From positions 62,001 to 126,000 of the forward strand of contig NZ_JAPRFR010000002.1 in assembly GCF_026805545.1 (NCBI RefSeq): 64,000 bases of DNA, read 5' to 3'. Below the pieces are notes generated by a model. That model did not search any database, was not told the DNA's origin, and saw only the letters and a program-made list of their open reading frames with translations. The position numbers and the translations under genes are program-made. This DNA is from Aerococcus kribbianus (GTDB lineage: Bacteria > Bacillota > Bacilli > Lactobacillales > Aerococcaceae). Shown here piece by piece: positions 35,329 through 44,822 of the stretch (position 1 is its first letter; every line of letters starts with the position of its first letter).

Positions 35329-35440
35329 CTAGTCGAGTTCTAAAAAACAGCCCCATCAGTATTTTTTGCAAATGAGTCAGTATTCTGCGAATACTTCCTA
35401 TTTTTAAACAAATTCTTTGGGGCTAACCGTTTTTCATCTC
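35329..35440 (-). repeat. Structured hairpin repeat, unit U2
   Basis: It begins CTAGTCGAGTTCTAAAAAAC and ends GGCTAACCGTTTTTCATC on the plus strand. Pairings: AAAAAC/GTTTTT (35343-35348 with 35429-35434), AGCCCCA/TGGGGCT (35349-35355 with 35418-35424) and an apical AGTATTC-TGC-GAATACT (35379-35395). It lies directly after the hom stop, and most of its 110 bases match unit U3 after rplT. Confidence 0.85.
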
Positions 35441-35444
35441 ATCC

Positions 35445-36719
35445 TTATTGTCCTAATATAGGATAGATACGATCGATACTTATCCCATCAATGTTTTCTA
35501 TTTCTGCAATCAATTCCTTGCTATCTTGCCAGGTCATTGCTTGGCTGATTGCCAACACATGGTGGCGTCCAATGGGAGTTAATTGATTGAGACTAGCCCC
35601 GTATTTTTCAAACAAGGCCGTTAACTTAAACAAGCCCTTGTCTCGATCTAGCAATTTAAAATGATAGAAATTAGCAAAGATTTCTCGATCAGCGGCAGAT
35701 AAGTTTAAGGGCACATGATAACGGGATAAAGCAGGGATGTGTTCTTGATGAACAAGAGCATCGACAATTTTTAGAATATCAGCTACAACCATATTTCCTG
35801 TTGGTAGCGCACCAGTGCCTGGCCCGTAAAACATCACTTCTCCACTAGCCCAGCCTCTGGTATAAATAGCATTCATTGGGCCAGTAACAGTAGCTAACTG
35901 ATGATTCTTTGGCACTAGACTTGGCCCTACCTGAACAGATAAAGCGCCATCATCATCCAAAATAGCTGTTGCTAAAGGCTTAATCAGATAACCTAACGTA
36001 CTAGTATTTTTAATATCTTCTGACGTCACATGATCAATACCGCGAATGGCCATTTTATCTAGAGGAATAGTCATCCCAAAGGCCAAACGACACAAGATGG
36101 CAAGCTTACGCGCAGCATCCAAGCCGTCAATATCATTAGTCGGGTCAGTTTCGGCAAAACCTTTATCTTTTGCAGCTTGCAAGGCTTCTTCAAAGGACAG
36201 GCCTTGGTCAGTCATTTCACTCAAAATATAATTACTAGTTCCGTTGATAATCCCTGACAAGGAATGAAGGCCTTCAGCACGGAAACTTGTCCGTAAACTC
36301 TCTAAAATGGGAATACCACCCGCAACGGCAGCCTCATAGTACAAGGCCAAGCCTTGGCTTTGGGCCAAGTTTGTCAACTCTTCTCCATTTTGAGCCATTA
36401 AAATTTTATTAGCAGTCACCACATGTTTGCCTGCCTTCAGCGCAGCTTCAATACAATCTTTAGCAAAGTCCACTCCACCCATGGCTTCCACAACAATCGT
36501 AATGGATTCATCTGTCAGTATGGCATCTAAAGAATCTACAAGTTCAAAGTCATGATGGGCTGTTTTGACATAGTTACCGCGATTTCTAAGCAAGGCCTTC
36601 TTTACTTGCACCTGACAAGCCATTGACGTAGCAATTTTCTCTTCTTGTTGTTTAAGCACCTGATAGGTCCCACTTGCAACTGTCCCGAAGCCTAAGAAGG
36701 CGATATAAATTGTCTCCAT
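35445..36719 (-). CDS. hom: Homoserine dehydrogenase
   Basis: NAD(P)-dependent reduction of aspartate semialdehyde to homoserine, the branch to threonine and methionine. The product is 424 residues: the Rossmann motif IAFLGFGTVASGTYQVL, the substrate region with GGIPILESLR and the signature GLDAARKLAILCRLAFG (preceded by DPTNDIDG), then a C-terminal ACT domain (about residues 345-424) for feedback control. A GTG at 36722 adjoins, but ATG 36719 is six bases from AAAGGAG. No thrC or thrB follows; the gene is followed by the hairpin repeats. Confidence 0.96.
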   Translation of the reverse strand: METIYIAFLGFGTVASGTYQVLKQQEEKIATSMACQVQVKKALLRNRGNYVKTAHHDFELVDSLDAILTDESITIVVEAMGGVDFAKDCIEAALKAGKHVVTANKILMAQNGEELTNLAQSQGLALYYEAAVAGGIPILESLRTSFRAEGLHSLSGIINGTSNYILSEMTDQGLSFEEALQAAKDKGFAETDPTNDIDGLDAARKLAILCRLAFGMTIPLDKMAIRGIDHVTSEDIKNTSTLGYLIKPLATAILDDDGALSVQVGPSLVPKNHQLATVTGPMNAIYTRGWASGEVMFYGPGTGALPTGNMVVADILKIVDALVHQEHIPALSRYHVPLNLSAADREIFANFYHFKLLDRDKGLFKLTALFEKYGASLNQLTPIGRHHVLAISQAMTWQDSKELIAEIENIDGISIDRIYPILGQ

Positions 36720-36730
36720 CACAGTCTCCT

Positions 36731-38257
36731 TTATTTTTGACTATTATAATGATTAATGTAGTCTTGGATAAAATCAGTGTCTGCTTGGTAGTCTTCCTTT
36801 TGTCCGTTAATTAAGAAATAGGCATCTGACCCTTTACCTGCAACTAAAACAACCACTCCTTGCTCTAATTCTTGAGCATCAGATAAGGCTTGGCTAATTG
36901 CAGCGTGACGGTCATGAATAAAATCATTAACTTCAGCATCAGGATTGACTTCATAGATGGCTTGAGCAATTTCACTAGCAATGGCTGAAGGATCTTCAAA
37001 ATTATAGTCATCTGAAGTAAGGTAAGCTTTGTCAGCGGCCTGACCAATAACTTGTCCCATATCCTGACGACGACTTTGTCCTTTATCACCAGCTGAACCT
37101 GTTACCACCCAAACTAAGTGGTCTGGGAATAGAGAATGAGCAGCTTCTATCAACTGTTCCATACTAAGTTTATTGTGAGCATAGTCAACAATTGCCTTGA
37201 CCTGGTTGTCCTCAGAACGATAGACTTCCATCCGCCCTTCAGCCTTGGCATCAGATAAGGCCTGGTTAATTATAGTATATGATACACCATAGGCTCGTGC
37301 CATGATTAAAGCCATCAAAGCATTGTCAATATTAAAAATACCTGGCATGCCCAAATGAATTTCTTCTACTTCATCGCCATGGTGAACCTTAAATGTTTGT
37401 CCATTATCATCAGCTCTAATTTCATCCACCCAATAATCTGCCGCTGAATCATCACGACTAAAAGTGATAATTTCTTCAATTGACGAACTTGCCTCAGCTG
37501 CTGCCAGTACTTGGTCTCGGTAATCAGTGTTCCAATTAATCACTGCTAAACGCCCATAGTCAAAGAGACGGAGCTTGCTCTGGAAATAATCCTCAAAATT
37601 AGGATGCTCACTGCTACCAATATGGTCAGTGGAAATATTGAGAAATCCCACTACATCAAAAGACATCTCATCAACACGATGGTATTTCAAGGCCTGACTA
37701 GATACTTCCATGGTGAGAAAATCAATACCTGATTGTCTGACATGATCTAACTGTTCAAATAAGGGCAGGGATTCTGGAGTCGTTAATGCTGACGGTTTAC
37801 GATCAACCCCATCATAAGTCAATGTAGATGAGAAATAAGCCGTTTCTTTGCCACCAACTGACTTCTCATAACAATCTAAAATCTTTTTAAGAAAGGTTGT
37901 GGTAGTTGTTTTGCCCTTTGTTCCGGTAATTCCTGCAAGCTTGTAAGCTTGCCAAGGCTGGTCATAGAAATAATTTGCTACAATTGGCATTGCTTGGCGC
38001 ACATCTTTAACAATTAAAGCAGGCAAGTCAATTCCATAATCTCTTTCACTCACATAAGCCACCGCTCCAGATACTTGAGCTGCCTTTAAATAGTCAACAC
38101 GAAAATGAGCCCCTTTACAAAAGAACAAGGTTCCCGCACTGACTTCTCGAGAATCATAAGTCAAACTAGTCACAGTCGCATTGCCATTATCAGGTCCAGT
38201 TACAAGAAGGCCCCGCTTAGATAATTTATCAGCAATATCACTCAATTTAAAAGTCAT
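36731..38257 (-). CDS. murE: UDP-MurNAc-tripeptide synthetase MurE, probably lysine-adding
   Basis: ATP-dependent ligase that adds the third amino acid of the peptidoglycan stem. The product is 508 residues: GITGTKGKTTTTTFLKKI (ATP loop), TTPESLPLF, FLNISTDHIGSSEHPN and the C-terminal VVTGSAGDKGQSRRQDMG. The specificity motif that is DNPR in diaminopimelate enzymes reads DDYN here (in TSDDYNFEDP), consistent with lysine-type enzymes. It is eight bases upstream of hom. Ribosome site AAGGAGACTATA. Confidence 0.93.
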   Translation of the reverse strand: MTFKLSDIADKLSKRGLLVTGPDNGNATVTSLTYDSREVSAGTLFFCKGAHFRVDYLKAAQVSGAVAYVSERDYGIDLPALIVKDVRQAMPIVANYFYDQPWQAYKLAGITGTKGKTTTTTFLKKILDCYEKSVGGKETAYFSSTLTYDGVDRKPSALTTPESLPLFEQLDHVRQSGIDFLTMEVSSQALKYHRVDEMSFDVVGFLNISTDHIGSSEHPNFEDYFQSKLRLFDYGRLAVINWNTDYRDQVLAAAEASSSIEEIITFSRDDSAADYWVDEIRADDNGQTFKVHHGDEVEEIHLGMPGIFNIDNALMALIMARAYGVSYTIINQALSDAKAEGRMEVYRSEDNQVKAIVDYAHNKLSMEQLIEAAHSLFPDHLVWVVTGSAGDKGQSRRQDMGQVIGQAADKAYLTSDDYNFEDPSAIASEIAQAIYEVNPDAEVNDFIHDRHAAISQALSDAQELEQGVVVLVAGKGSDAYFLINGQKEDYQADTDFIQDYINHYNSQK

Positions 38258-38279
38258 TATAGTCTCCTTACACTTAGTA

Positions 38280-38309
38280 AAGAGGTTGAGACATCTGTCC
38301 CAACCTCTT
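38280..38309 (-). terminator. Hairpin between ykuJ and murE
   Basis: AAGAGGTTGaGAC pairs with GTCcCAACCTCTT. It lies after ykuJ and only 23 bases before the murE ATG; on the minus strand the T-tract is short (CTCTTTACT). It may be a leaky terminator or attenuator for murE-hom. Confidence 0.65.
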
Positions 38310-38355
38310 CCAATTCATTTGGGCAAATACAAGCCTACCCGATTATCTACTCATT

Positions 38356-38583
38356 CTATTGAAGTAATTCAAAAATTTCCATAGCGACAACGTCAATATC
38401 ATCAAATTGGAAGGTTTCCTTTACTTCATGATCGTCTAATTCAAAACTTTCATTTTCGCGATTATAGCGAACCAAACATTTCTCTACGCCTTCTTTTTCA
38501 AAGCGACGAACTTCAACAGCAGAATCATCGGCTGTCATCGCTTCTAAACGAGAAATAATGGCTTTTAACTGTGATGGTTTCAT
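38356..38583 (-). CDS. ykuJ: YkuJ family (DUF1797) protein
   Basis: A 75-residue protein of the YkuJ family, small alpha/beta proteins of unknown function found across Firmicutes. Recognised by the start SQLKAIISRLEAM, the core EVRRFEKEGVEKCLVRY and the end TFQFDDIDVVAMEIFELL. It is preceded by GAAAGGAGAATACTC. It lies about 80 bases after the glycosyltransferase gene and upstream of murE. Confidence 0.9.
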   Translation of the reverse strand: MKPSQLKAIISRLEAMTADDSAVEVRRFEKEGVEKCLVRYNRENESFELDDHEVKETFQFDDIDVVAMEIFELLQ

Positions 38584-38662
38584 GAGTATTCTCCTTTCAT
38601 AATCCTACCTAGATTATTGTAACGAAATAACCCGCAAATAAAAAGAGAAAGCTGTTATTAAA

Positions 38663-39901
38663 TTAATCTTTTTTATGCTTATTACGTTTATCGTTGTAAC
38701 CCATTCGTTGATCCATTTTTGGTACATAAAATAATTTCTCAGTGAGCTGGCTTAGGTCCGTCACTAGGGATTTTCTGGGTTGGACTTGACTATATATAGC
38801 ATAGAGTTGTTCATAAAAATGCTCTGCCGATACATGGTGAATTAATTGGTCTAAGTGACTTGAATACTCTTTACTGTTTGCCTTAACTTCCAATACAGCA
38901 GCCTCGAATTTATCAGGATGATCAAGCAGCACTCCGAATGGTTGAATTTTAGCTAGATTCATTAAATAATCGGAAGCATAAGCAACAACAGGTAAACGAT
39001 TTGTAATCGCCTCTAAAAAGGTTAAACCCTGTGTTTCTGAGGTAGATAAATTAACATAGAGATCAGCCATCTGGTAATAAGAACTAAGTTTTTCGTGATC
39101 AATAGCCCCAGTGAAATGAACATGGTCTCCTAAACCACGACTAGCGACTGCATTTTCCAGGTTTTTTCTTTCCGGTCCGTCTCCCACTAAAACTAAATGG
39201 GCATGAGGCAAGTGCTTGAGCAAGTTTGGCAAACGATCAATAATAGCAATTAAGTTTTTCTCATAGGCAAGTCGGTTTACTGACAGCATAACAAAATCAT
39301 CAGCACTTAAAGTCAATTTGTGCCGCAAATCCATTAGTTCTGCTTGAGAACAACAATCTGGAATCGGAACCCCAGTTGGGACGATAGCAATTTCTCTTGT
39401 TACCCCATAGGATTCTAATACTTCCTTGATAGTTTGGCTTGGGGTAATCACTTCGTCCGCTTGCTGACAATAGAGCCGCGATAGCTTACGTACAGTTTCC
39501 TTGGAAATCAGCTTCCCATTCATAATATAGTGTAAATATTTCTCATACCAAGTATGATAAGTATGAACCAGAGGGAGACCTAAAATCCGTGATGCAGTGA
39601 TACCTAACATACCCATAGAAAATTCAGTTTGAGTATGAATAATATCAATCTTTAAATCTTTTACTTTCTTAACCACCGGGCCAAAGAAGGTAACTGCCAC
39701 TCGTCGTTCTTTGAAGAATAGAAAAGGAATAGATTCATAACGAAAAATATGATCCTCGTCTTTATTAGCTTGAGGGTCAGTAGTGGTGAAAATATAAACC
39801 TCGTGACCATGCGCTTCGAAGGTATCTTTTAAGACCTTAACAGAAGTCGCAACGCCACTTAACTGAGGAAAATAAGTGTCAGTAAAAATGGCAATTTTCA
39901 T
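38663..39901 (-). CDS. GT4 glycosyltransferase, probable diacylglycerol glucosyltransferase
   Basis: A 412-residue GT-B enzyme. The N-terminal part (MKIAIFTDTYFPQLSGVATS, then IDIIHTQTEFSMGMLG and LVHTYHTWYEKYLHYI) matches the glycolipid synthases that make monoglucosyl-diacylglycerol, the anchor precursor of lipoteichoic acid. The donor site shows VGDGPERKNLE and the EX7E-type motif STSETQGLTFLEAITNRLP. Lipid rather than sugar acceptor is inferred from this resemblance. The C-terminus is basic (NDKRNKHKKD), fitting peripheral membrane binding. It stands as its own unit. Confidence 0.85.
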   Translation of the reverse strand: MKIAIFTDTYFPQLSGVATSVKVLKDTFEAHGHEVYIFTTTDPQANKDEDHIFRYESIPFLFFKERRVAVTFFGPVVKKVKDLKIDIIHTQTEFSMGMLGITASRILGLPLVHTYHTWYEKYLHYIMNGKLISKETVRKLSRLYCQQADEVITPSQTIKEVLESYGVTREIAIVPTGVPIPDCCSQAELMDLRHKLTLSADDFVMLSVNRLAYEKNLIAIIDRLPNLLKHLPHAHLVLVGDGPERKNLENAVASRGLGDHVHFTGAIDHEKLSSYYQMADLYVNLSTSETQGLTFLEAITNRLPVVAYASDYLMNLAKIQPFGVLLDHPDKFEAAVLEVKANSKEYSSHLDQLIHHVSAEHFYEQLYAIYSQVQPRKSLVTDLSQLTEKLFYVPKMDQRMGYNDKRNKHKKD

Positions 39902-40002
39902 TCCTTCCCTCCTTTGTCTTCATCATATTACACGCCTCAAGAAAACACAATAAGCCCCTATAAAATTAAAGAAAAAAATAAAATTCTAAATTTTCCAATC
40001 AA

Positions 40003-40039
40003 TAAAAAATGCCATGCATGACTTACCATACATGGCATT
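40003..40039 (-). terminator. ptsHI terminator
   Basis: AATGCCATG pairs with CATGGCATT around a 14-base loop. On the minus strand it is followed by TTTTTTATTG. Confidence 0.9.
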
Positions 40040-40103
40040 TACTAGAATTTCACTAGTTATGAGTTGACACTTAGCACGACAACTCAATTCATTCTAGCAA
40101 GCT

Positions 40104-41831
40104 TTATTCAATCCCGGAAACATTAGCTTTAACCAATTCTGCGACTTGGTCAGAAGTTGTACATTCATACAAAGCTTTTTCTACTAATTTTTCCATTTCA
40201 CTCTTGTCTAATTTAGACATCAAGCTCCGTGTCTTCAAAACAGATGAAGCAGACATAGAGAATTCATCTAGTCCCATCCCAACTAATAATGGTACAGCTG
40301 TTTGATCTCCAGCAACTTCACCACACATACCAGTCCATTTGCCTTCTTTGTGGGCAGCATCAATCACATATTTGATTAAGCGTAAAACAGATGGATTATA
40401 TGGTTGATAAAGGTAAGACACATGTTCATTCATCCGGTCAGCAGCCATTGTGTATTGGATAAGGTCGTTAGTTCCGATTGAGAAGAAATCTACTTCCTTA
40501 GCGAATTGATCAGCTAATACAGCAGCGGCTGGAATTTCAATCATGATACCTAATTGAATATCATTAGCAATTTCAATACCATCTGCTTGTAGTTTTTCTC
40601 TTTCTTCGTCTACGATTGCCTTAGCATCACGAAACTCTTGTAAATTGGAAATCATTGGGAACATAATCCGTAATTTTCCATAAACAGAAGACCGTAATAA
40701 AGCACGAACTTGAGTCCGTAATAAGTGGTCTTGGTCTAAACCAATTCGAATTGCCCGGTAACCTAAGAACGGATTCATTTCCTCAGGCAATTGTAGGTAT
40801 GGTAAGTGTTTATCTCCACCAATATCCATGGTTCGAACCACTACTGGACGGTCACCCATATTCTCTAAGACTGCCTTATAGGCTTCAAACTGTTCATCTT
40901 CAGTTGGCATTTCATCGGAATCCATGTAGAGGAACTCTGTTCGGTATAAACCAATTCCTTCCGCCCCATTTTGGTTAACCCCTTCTAAATCTTTAGGTGT
41001 ACCAATGTTGGCAGCAATTTCGAATTCAGTGCCATCTGCAGTAAGCGATTTAGCATCAACCAATTTAGCCCATTCTGCTTTTTGGTCTAAGAAGGCCTTT
41101 TGCTTGGCTTTGTATTCCTCAACAGTATCTTGGTCAGGGTTAACTAGTACATTGCCATCTAAGCCATCGACAATCACTAAGTCACCATTAGAGACTTCTT
41201 TGGATATGGAACCGGTACCAACTACGGCAGGAATTTCCAAACTCCGTGACATAATAGCGGAGTGAGATGTTCTACCACCAATATCAGTGGCAAAGCCCTT
41301 CACATAACGTTTGTCTAATTGTGCAGTGTCAGAAGGAGTAAGGTCATAAGCCAATACGACTACTTCGTCATCTAACATTGATAAATCAGGCATTTGCACA
41401 CCCAATAAGTGGGCAATTATTCGGTCAGTAACGTCTTTAATATCCGCAGCCCGCTCTTGCATGTAAGGATTGTCTTCCATGTTTTGGAAGAGTGTGATAA
41501 ACATATCAGCAGTTTCACGAACAGCTGATTGAGCATCATAGCTTTGTTCCTTAATTTTCTCAACGAAGGCATTCTTCATTTCAGGGTCAAGCAAGATTGA
41601 TAGGTGAGCATCAAAAACAGCCGCTTCTTCTTCAGAAAGACTTTCAGCAGCCTTAGCTTTGATTTTTTCAATTTCTTGCCGAGACACTTCAACGGCATCC
41701 TCAAGCCGAGTCACCTCGGCCTCAGGATCGTCATTTTTGCCTAATTCAAAACTCAAGTTTGGTTCGGCCAATAAGAATGCTTTGGAGATTGCAATGCCAT
41801 CACTTGCAGCAATTCCCATTAATGTATTCAT
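40104..41831 (-). CDS. ptsI: PTS Enzyme I (phosphoenolpyruvate-protein phosphotransferase)
   Basis: First enzyme of the sugar phosphotransferase system; it takes phosphate from PEP and passes it to HPr. The product is 575 residues, the usual size. The phosphorylated histidine is in [20 protein letters not shown]-binding motifs are [13 protein letters not shown] and [19 protein letters not shown], and the catalytic cysteine is in GMCGEVAGD. The frame extends to 41939 inside ptsH, but ATG 41831, one base after the ptsH stop, gives [12 protein letters not shown] and is the family start. Confidence 0.98.
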   Translation of the reverse strand: MNTLMGIAASDGIAISKAFLLAEPNLSFELGKNDDPEAEVTRLEDAVEVSRQEIEKIKAKAAESLSEEEAAVFDAHLSILLDPEMKNAFVEKIKEQSYDAQSAVRETADMFITLFQNMEDNPYMQERAADIKDVTDRIIAHLLGVQMPDLSMLDDEVVVLAYDLTPSDTAQLDKRYVKGFATDIGGRTSHSAIMSRSLEIPAVVGTGSISKEVSNGDLVIVDGLDGNVLVNPDQDTVEEYKAKQKAFLDQKAEWAKLVDAKSLTADGTEFEIAANIGTPKDLEGVNQNGAEGIGLYRTEFLYMDSDEMPTEDEQFEAYKAVLENMGDRPVVVRTMDIGGDKHLPYLQLPEEMNPFLGYRAIRIGLDQDHLLRTQVRALLRSSVYGKLRIMFPMISNLQEFRDAKAIVDEEREKLQADGIEIANDIQLGIMIEIPAAAVLADQFAKEVDFFSIGTNDLIQYTMAADRMNEHVSYLYQPYNPSVLRLIKYVIDAAHKEGKWTGMCGEVAGDQTAVPLLVGMGLDEFSMSASSVLKTRSLMSKLDKSEMEKLVEKALYECTTSDQVAELVKANVSGIE

Positions 41832-41832
41832 C

Positions 41833-42099
41833 TTATTCAGATAACCCTTCTTTTTGCATAGTTTCGCTGATTGCTTGGATAGCTTCTTCTTCGTCTTCAC
41901 CATCAGCAGTAATTGTAACATCAGAACCTTGGCCAACACCTAGGGACATAACACCCATAATTGACTTCAAGTTAACTGATTTTTCTTTGTATTCTAAGTT
42001 AATTTCAGATTGGAATTTGCTAGCAGTTTGCACTAATAGAGTCGCAGGACGTGCGTGAATTCCTGTTTCAGCTGTAATGTTAAATTCTTGTTTCTTCAT
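41833..42099 (-). CDS. ptsH: PTS phosphocarrier protein HPr
   Basis: HPr carries phosphate from Enzyme I to the sugar-specific EIIA domains and, when phosphorylated on Ser46 by HPr kinase, acts with CcpA in carbon catabolite control. The 88-residue protein shows His15 in [11 protein letters not shown] and Ser46 in [12 protein letters not shown], so both regulatory sites are present. ATG 42099 follows AAGGAGTTGTC. The open frame extends to 42183, but that part is leader. ptsI follows after one base. Confidence 0.98.
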   Translation of the reverse strand: MKKQEFNITAETGIHARPATLLVQTASKFQSEINLEYKEKSVNLKSIMGVMSLGVGQGSDVTITADGEDEEEAIQAISETMQKEGLSE

Positions 42100-42262
42100 A
42101 GTAAAAGACAACTCCTTTTTTAATTTAATAGACTCGCGAAAAGTTTTTGTAAAAGAAAACTCTTTCACATAATAATTTACCACGAATCGCTATTATGAAC
42201 AACTATTTTAGCCTATTTCTCTTGATTTTGCTAGTCAAAGCAAGCTTTTCTAATCAAAAAAG

Positions 42263-42291
42263 TTGAAAGTCAATATTGGTCAGTATATAAT
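42263..42291 (+). promoter_or_regulatory. clpE promoter
   Basis: TTGAAA (42263-42268), 17 bases, TATAAT (42286-42291). The spacer is occupied by a CtsR box. Confidence 0.8.
42268..42284 (+). promoter_or_regulatory. CtsR operator 1 at clpE
   Basis: AGTCAAT-ATT-GGTCAGT matches the CtsR tandem heptad RGTCAAA-NAN-RGTCAAA and fills the promoter spacer, so binding would block RNA polymerase. Confidence 0.7.
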
Positions 42292-42302
42292 ACTTATATA
42301 AA

Positions 42303-42319
42303 GGTCAAGTAAAATCAAA
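42303..42319 (+). promoter_or_regulatory. CtsR operator 2 at clpE
   Basis: GGTCAAG-TAA-AATCAAA is a second near-match to the CtsR tandem heptad, just downstream of the expected transcription start. Confidence 0.65.
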
Positions 42320-42371
42320 ACATTTCGCTTGATCAAATAATTCTAATGATTCCATCACAAGGAGTGATTAA

Positions 42372-44546
42372 ATGAAATGTCAAAATTGTGGTGAACGCCA
42401 AGCTGTTGTCCATATGTACGCCAACATCAATGGTCAACGCCAAGCCATTAACCTCTGCCAAGATTGCTATGCCAAAATTGCGCATGGCCAAAGTAATTCT
42501 AATAACTTATCAAACTACTCCAATAACCCTAGTGGTTTTGGTGACTTATCAGACTTATTCCGCCAACTCCAAAACAACCAAGCCAACCCTAATCGAGCTA
42601 ATCCTTTCCAAGCCGCCCAAGCCCAACAAGGCGGTGGCAATAACGGAAACTCCCTATTGGATTCCTATGGCCATAATATTACTGACCAAGCACGACAAGG
42701 TTTGATTGACCCTATTATTGGTCGCGACAAGGAAATCAACCGGGTCATCGAAATCTTAAACCGGCGATTAAAAAACAATCCTGTACTTATTGGCGAAGCC
42801 GGAGTAGGTAAAACAGCCGTTGTCGAAGGTCTAGCACAAAAAATTGTTGAAAAAGCTGTTCCCGAAAAATTACAAAACAAAGAAGTTATCCAATTGGATG
42901 TGGTCTCTTTAGTTCAAGGAACAGGCGTTAGAGGCCAATTCGAAGAAAAGATGCAGCAATTAATCAATGAAGTTCGTGTTAACGAGAATATCATTCTCTT
43001 TATCGACGAAATTCATGAAATAGTAGGAGCTGGTAGTGCGGAAGGTTCAATGGACGCTGGTAATATTCTTAAACCCGCTCTTGCCCGTGGCGACATGCAA
43101 CTGTTGGGCGCCACCACCCTTAATGAATACCGGCAAATTGAAAAGGACGCTGCCCTAGAAAGACGTCTTCAGGCGGTCCGTGTTGATGAACCTTCTGTCG
43201 AAGACAGCCTTGCTATTATCGAAGGCATTAAAGAGAAATACGAAGAATACCATAACGTCACTTATGATTCCGACGCGATTGAAGCCACGGTAAAACTTTC
43301 TGATCGTTACATCACTGACCGTCAACTACCTGACAAGGCTATTGACTTACTTGATGAAGCAGGCTCTAAGAAAAACCTTACCATCCCTTTTGTGGATAAG
43401 GAAGCGTTAGAAAAACAAGTGGCCGAATTAGAAAAACTGAAAACTATGGCAACTGATGCCGAAGATTATGAAAAGGCTGCTTACTATCGGGACCAACTCA
43501 GTAAATATAATGACATGTTAGCTAAAAACATCGATCTTCCCGAGAAGCGTCCTGTAGTAAGTCGCCAAGACATCCAAAATATTGTCGAAGAAAAAACGGG
43601 TATCCCTGTTGGTGACTTAGAAGAACAAGAACAAAGTCAACTTCTCGACCTTGATAAGAACTTGAAAAAGCATGTTATTGGTCAAGATCAAGCCGTGGAT
43701 CAAGTAAGCCGAGCTATTCGGAGAAACCGTGTTGGCCTTGCTCGTCAGGACCGACCAATCGGCTCCTTCCTATTCGTGGGACCAACCGGTGTCGGTAAGA
43801 CTGAATTAGCCCGGCAACTGGCCTTAGAACTCTTTGGCTCTAGTGATGCCATGGTTCGATTTGACATGAGTGAATATATGGAAAAACACTCAGTGTCTAA
43901 ATTAATTGGTTCTCCTCCAGGTTATGTTGGTTATGAGGAAGCTGGACGTCTTACTGAACAGGTGCGGCATAAGCCTTACTCACTAATTCTCCTGGATGAA
44001 ATCGAAAAAGCCCACCCTGACGTTTTAAACATTTTCCTACAAATCATGGAAGACGGTCGTTTGACCGACGCTCAAGGGCGGACTGTCTCCTTCAAAGATA
44101 CCATTGTAATCATGACTTCTAATGCTGGTTCAGAAGGAGTAGAAGCTAGTGTTGGATTTGGTGCCTCACAAACAGGCAAACAAAACTCTATCCTTGATAA
44201 ATTAGGTGACTTCTTTAAACCAGAATTCTTAAATCGATTCGACGATATTATCGAATTCGATTCCCTAACCAAGGACGAATTAATTGTGATTGTTGACCTT
44301 CTGCTAGCTCAAATGAATGCCATGCTCGCTGGTCAAGAAATCCAAGTCAAAGTCACCGATAAAGTCAAAGACCAACTCGTTGAGCTGGGTTATAATCCTA
44401 AACTTGGTGCACGTCCATTACGCCGAGTCTTACAAAACTATATTGAAGACCAAGTTGCCGATGCTTATCTAAAGAATCCGCAACTACATGAAATCCAATT
44501 CGATATAGATGATGACAATAAAATTATCGTGTCACAAACAAATTAG
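42372..44546 (+). CDS. clpE: Clp ATPase ClpE
   Basis: Stress-induced AAA+ unfoldase that works with ClpP. The product is 724 residues. The N-terminal zinc finger typical of ClpE is [10 protein letters not shown] with NLCQDCY, then an Asn/Gln-rich linker. AAA module 1 has Walker [14 protein letters not shown] and Walker [10 protein letters not shown]; a UVR-like coiled coil includes [15 protein letters not shown]; module 2 has [13 protein letters not shown] and [14 protein letters not shown]. Two CtsR boxes at the promoter indicate heat-stress repression by CtsR. Ribosome site AAGGAGTG. Confidence 0.98.
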   Translation: MKCQNCGERQAVVHMYANINGQRQAINLCQDCYAKIAHGQSNSNNLSNYSNNPSGFGDLSDLFRQLQNNQANPNRANPFQAAQAQQGGGNNGNSLLDSYGHNITDQARQGLIDPIIGRDKEINRVIEILNRRLKNNPVLIGEAGVGKTAVVEGLAQKIVEKAVPEKLQNKEVIQLDVVSLVQGTGVRGQFEEKMQQLINEVRVNENIILFIDEIHEIVGAGSAEGSMDAGNILKPALARGDMQLLGATTLNEYRQIEKDAALERRLQAVRVDEPSVEDSLAIIEGIKEKYEEYHNVTYDSDAIEATVKLSDRYITDRQLPDKAIDLLDEAGSKKNLTIPFVDKEALEKQVAELEKLKTMATDAEDYEKAAYYRDQLSKYNDMLAKNIDLPEKRPVVSRQDIQNIVEEKTGIPVGDLEEQEQSQLLDLDKNLKKHVIGQDQAVDQVSRAIRRNRVGLARQDRPIGSFLFVGPTGVGKTELARQLALELFGSSDAMVRFDMSEYMEKHSVSKLIGSPPGYVGYEEAGRLTEQVRHKPYSLILLDEIEKAHPDVLNIFLQIMEDGRLTDAQGRTVSFKDTIVIMTSNAGSEGVEASVGFGASQTGKQNSILDKLGDFFKPEFLNRFDDIIEFDSLTKDELIVIVDLLLAQMNAMLAGQEIQVKVTDKVKDQLVELGYNPKLGARPLRRVLQNYIEDQVADAYLKNPQLHEIQFDIDDDNKIIVSQTN

Positions 44547-44564
44547 TGGTAAAATTAAACCATG

Positions 44565-44602
44565 AAAAAGGACCTGGAAAATTAATTTTCCAGGTCCTTT
44601 TT
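44565..44602 (+). terminator. clpE terminator (perfect 19-base palindrome)
   Basis: AAAAAGGACCTGGAAAATT and its exact complement, ending in TTTTT. It can work in both directions. Confidence 0.92.
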
Positions 44603-44610
44603 ATAGCTTC

Positions 44611-44680
44611 ATTAAATCGGGGAGGTAGATTTATTTACTCTGAAAGTTAAACAGTAGTCTAACTAATTTTCCGATTTAAT
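44611..44680. other. Long-range inverted repeat between clpE and prfC
   Basis: ATTAAATCGG (44611-44620) and CCGATTTAAT (44671-44680) are exact complements 50 bases apart, with an inner pair AGTTA/TAACT (44646-44650 with 44660-44664). There is no T-tract and no reading frame. It could be a small RNA or a 3'-end structure of prfC; nothing else is recognisable in this convergent gap. Confidence 0.45.
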
Positions 44681-44822
44681 CGACTTGATGGATAATTCAC
44701 TTCCCACCTAGCTACTCTTAGACTTTTTCAATCCTAATCAAAAACTCTATAATCATACAAAACAATGAGCTATTATATACGTCTTGCCTCTCATATAATA
44801 TAGAGTCCCTCATCTACTAGGC

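Larger units (their letters stand above)
35057..35444. other. Gene-free stretch between yqeG and hom, filled by repeats
   Basis: About 390 bases with no credible gene. From right to left on the minus strand, after the hom stop: hairpin repeat unit U2 (35329-35440), hairpin repeat unit U1 (about 35133-35328), a terminator with its repeat flank (copy B, 35083-35155), then the yqeG promoter region. Confidence 0.8.

Noticed and set aside
35133-35440. The repeats after hom as the remains of an insertion sequence
   Set aside because: No transposase fragment and no target-site duplication are visible, and the repeat is only about 110-190 bases long. A small non-autonomous mobile element cannot be ruled out, but an insertion sequence is not supported.
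41832-41939. The longer N-terminus of ptsI
   Set aside because: It overlaps ptsH in another frame; family alignment and gene spacing support ATG 41831.
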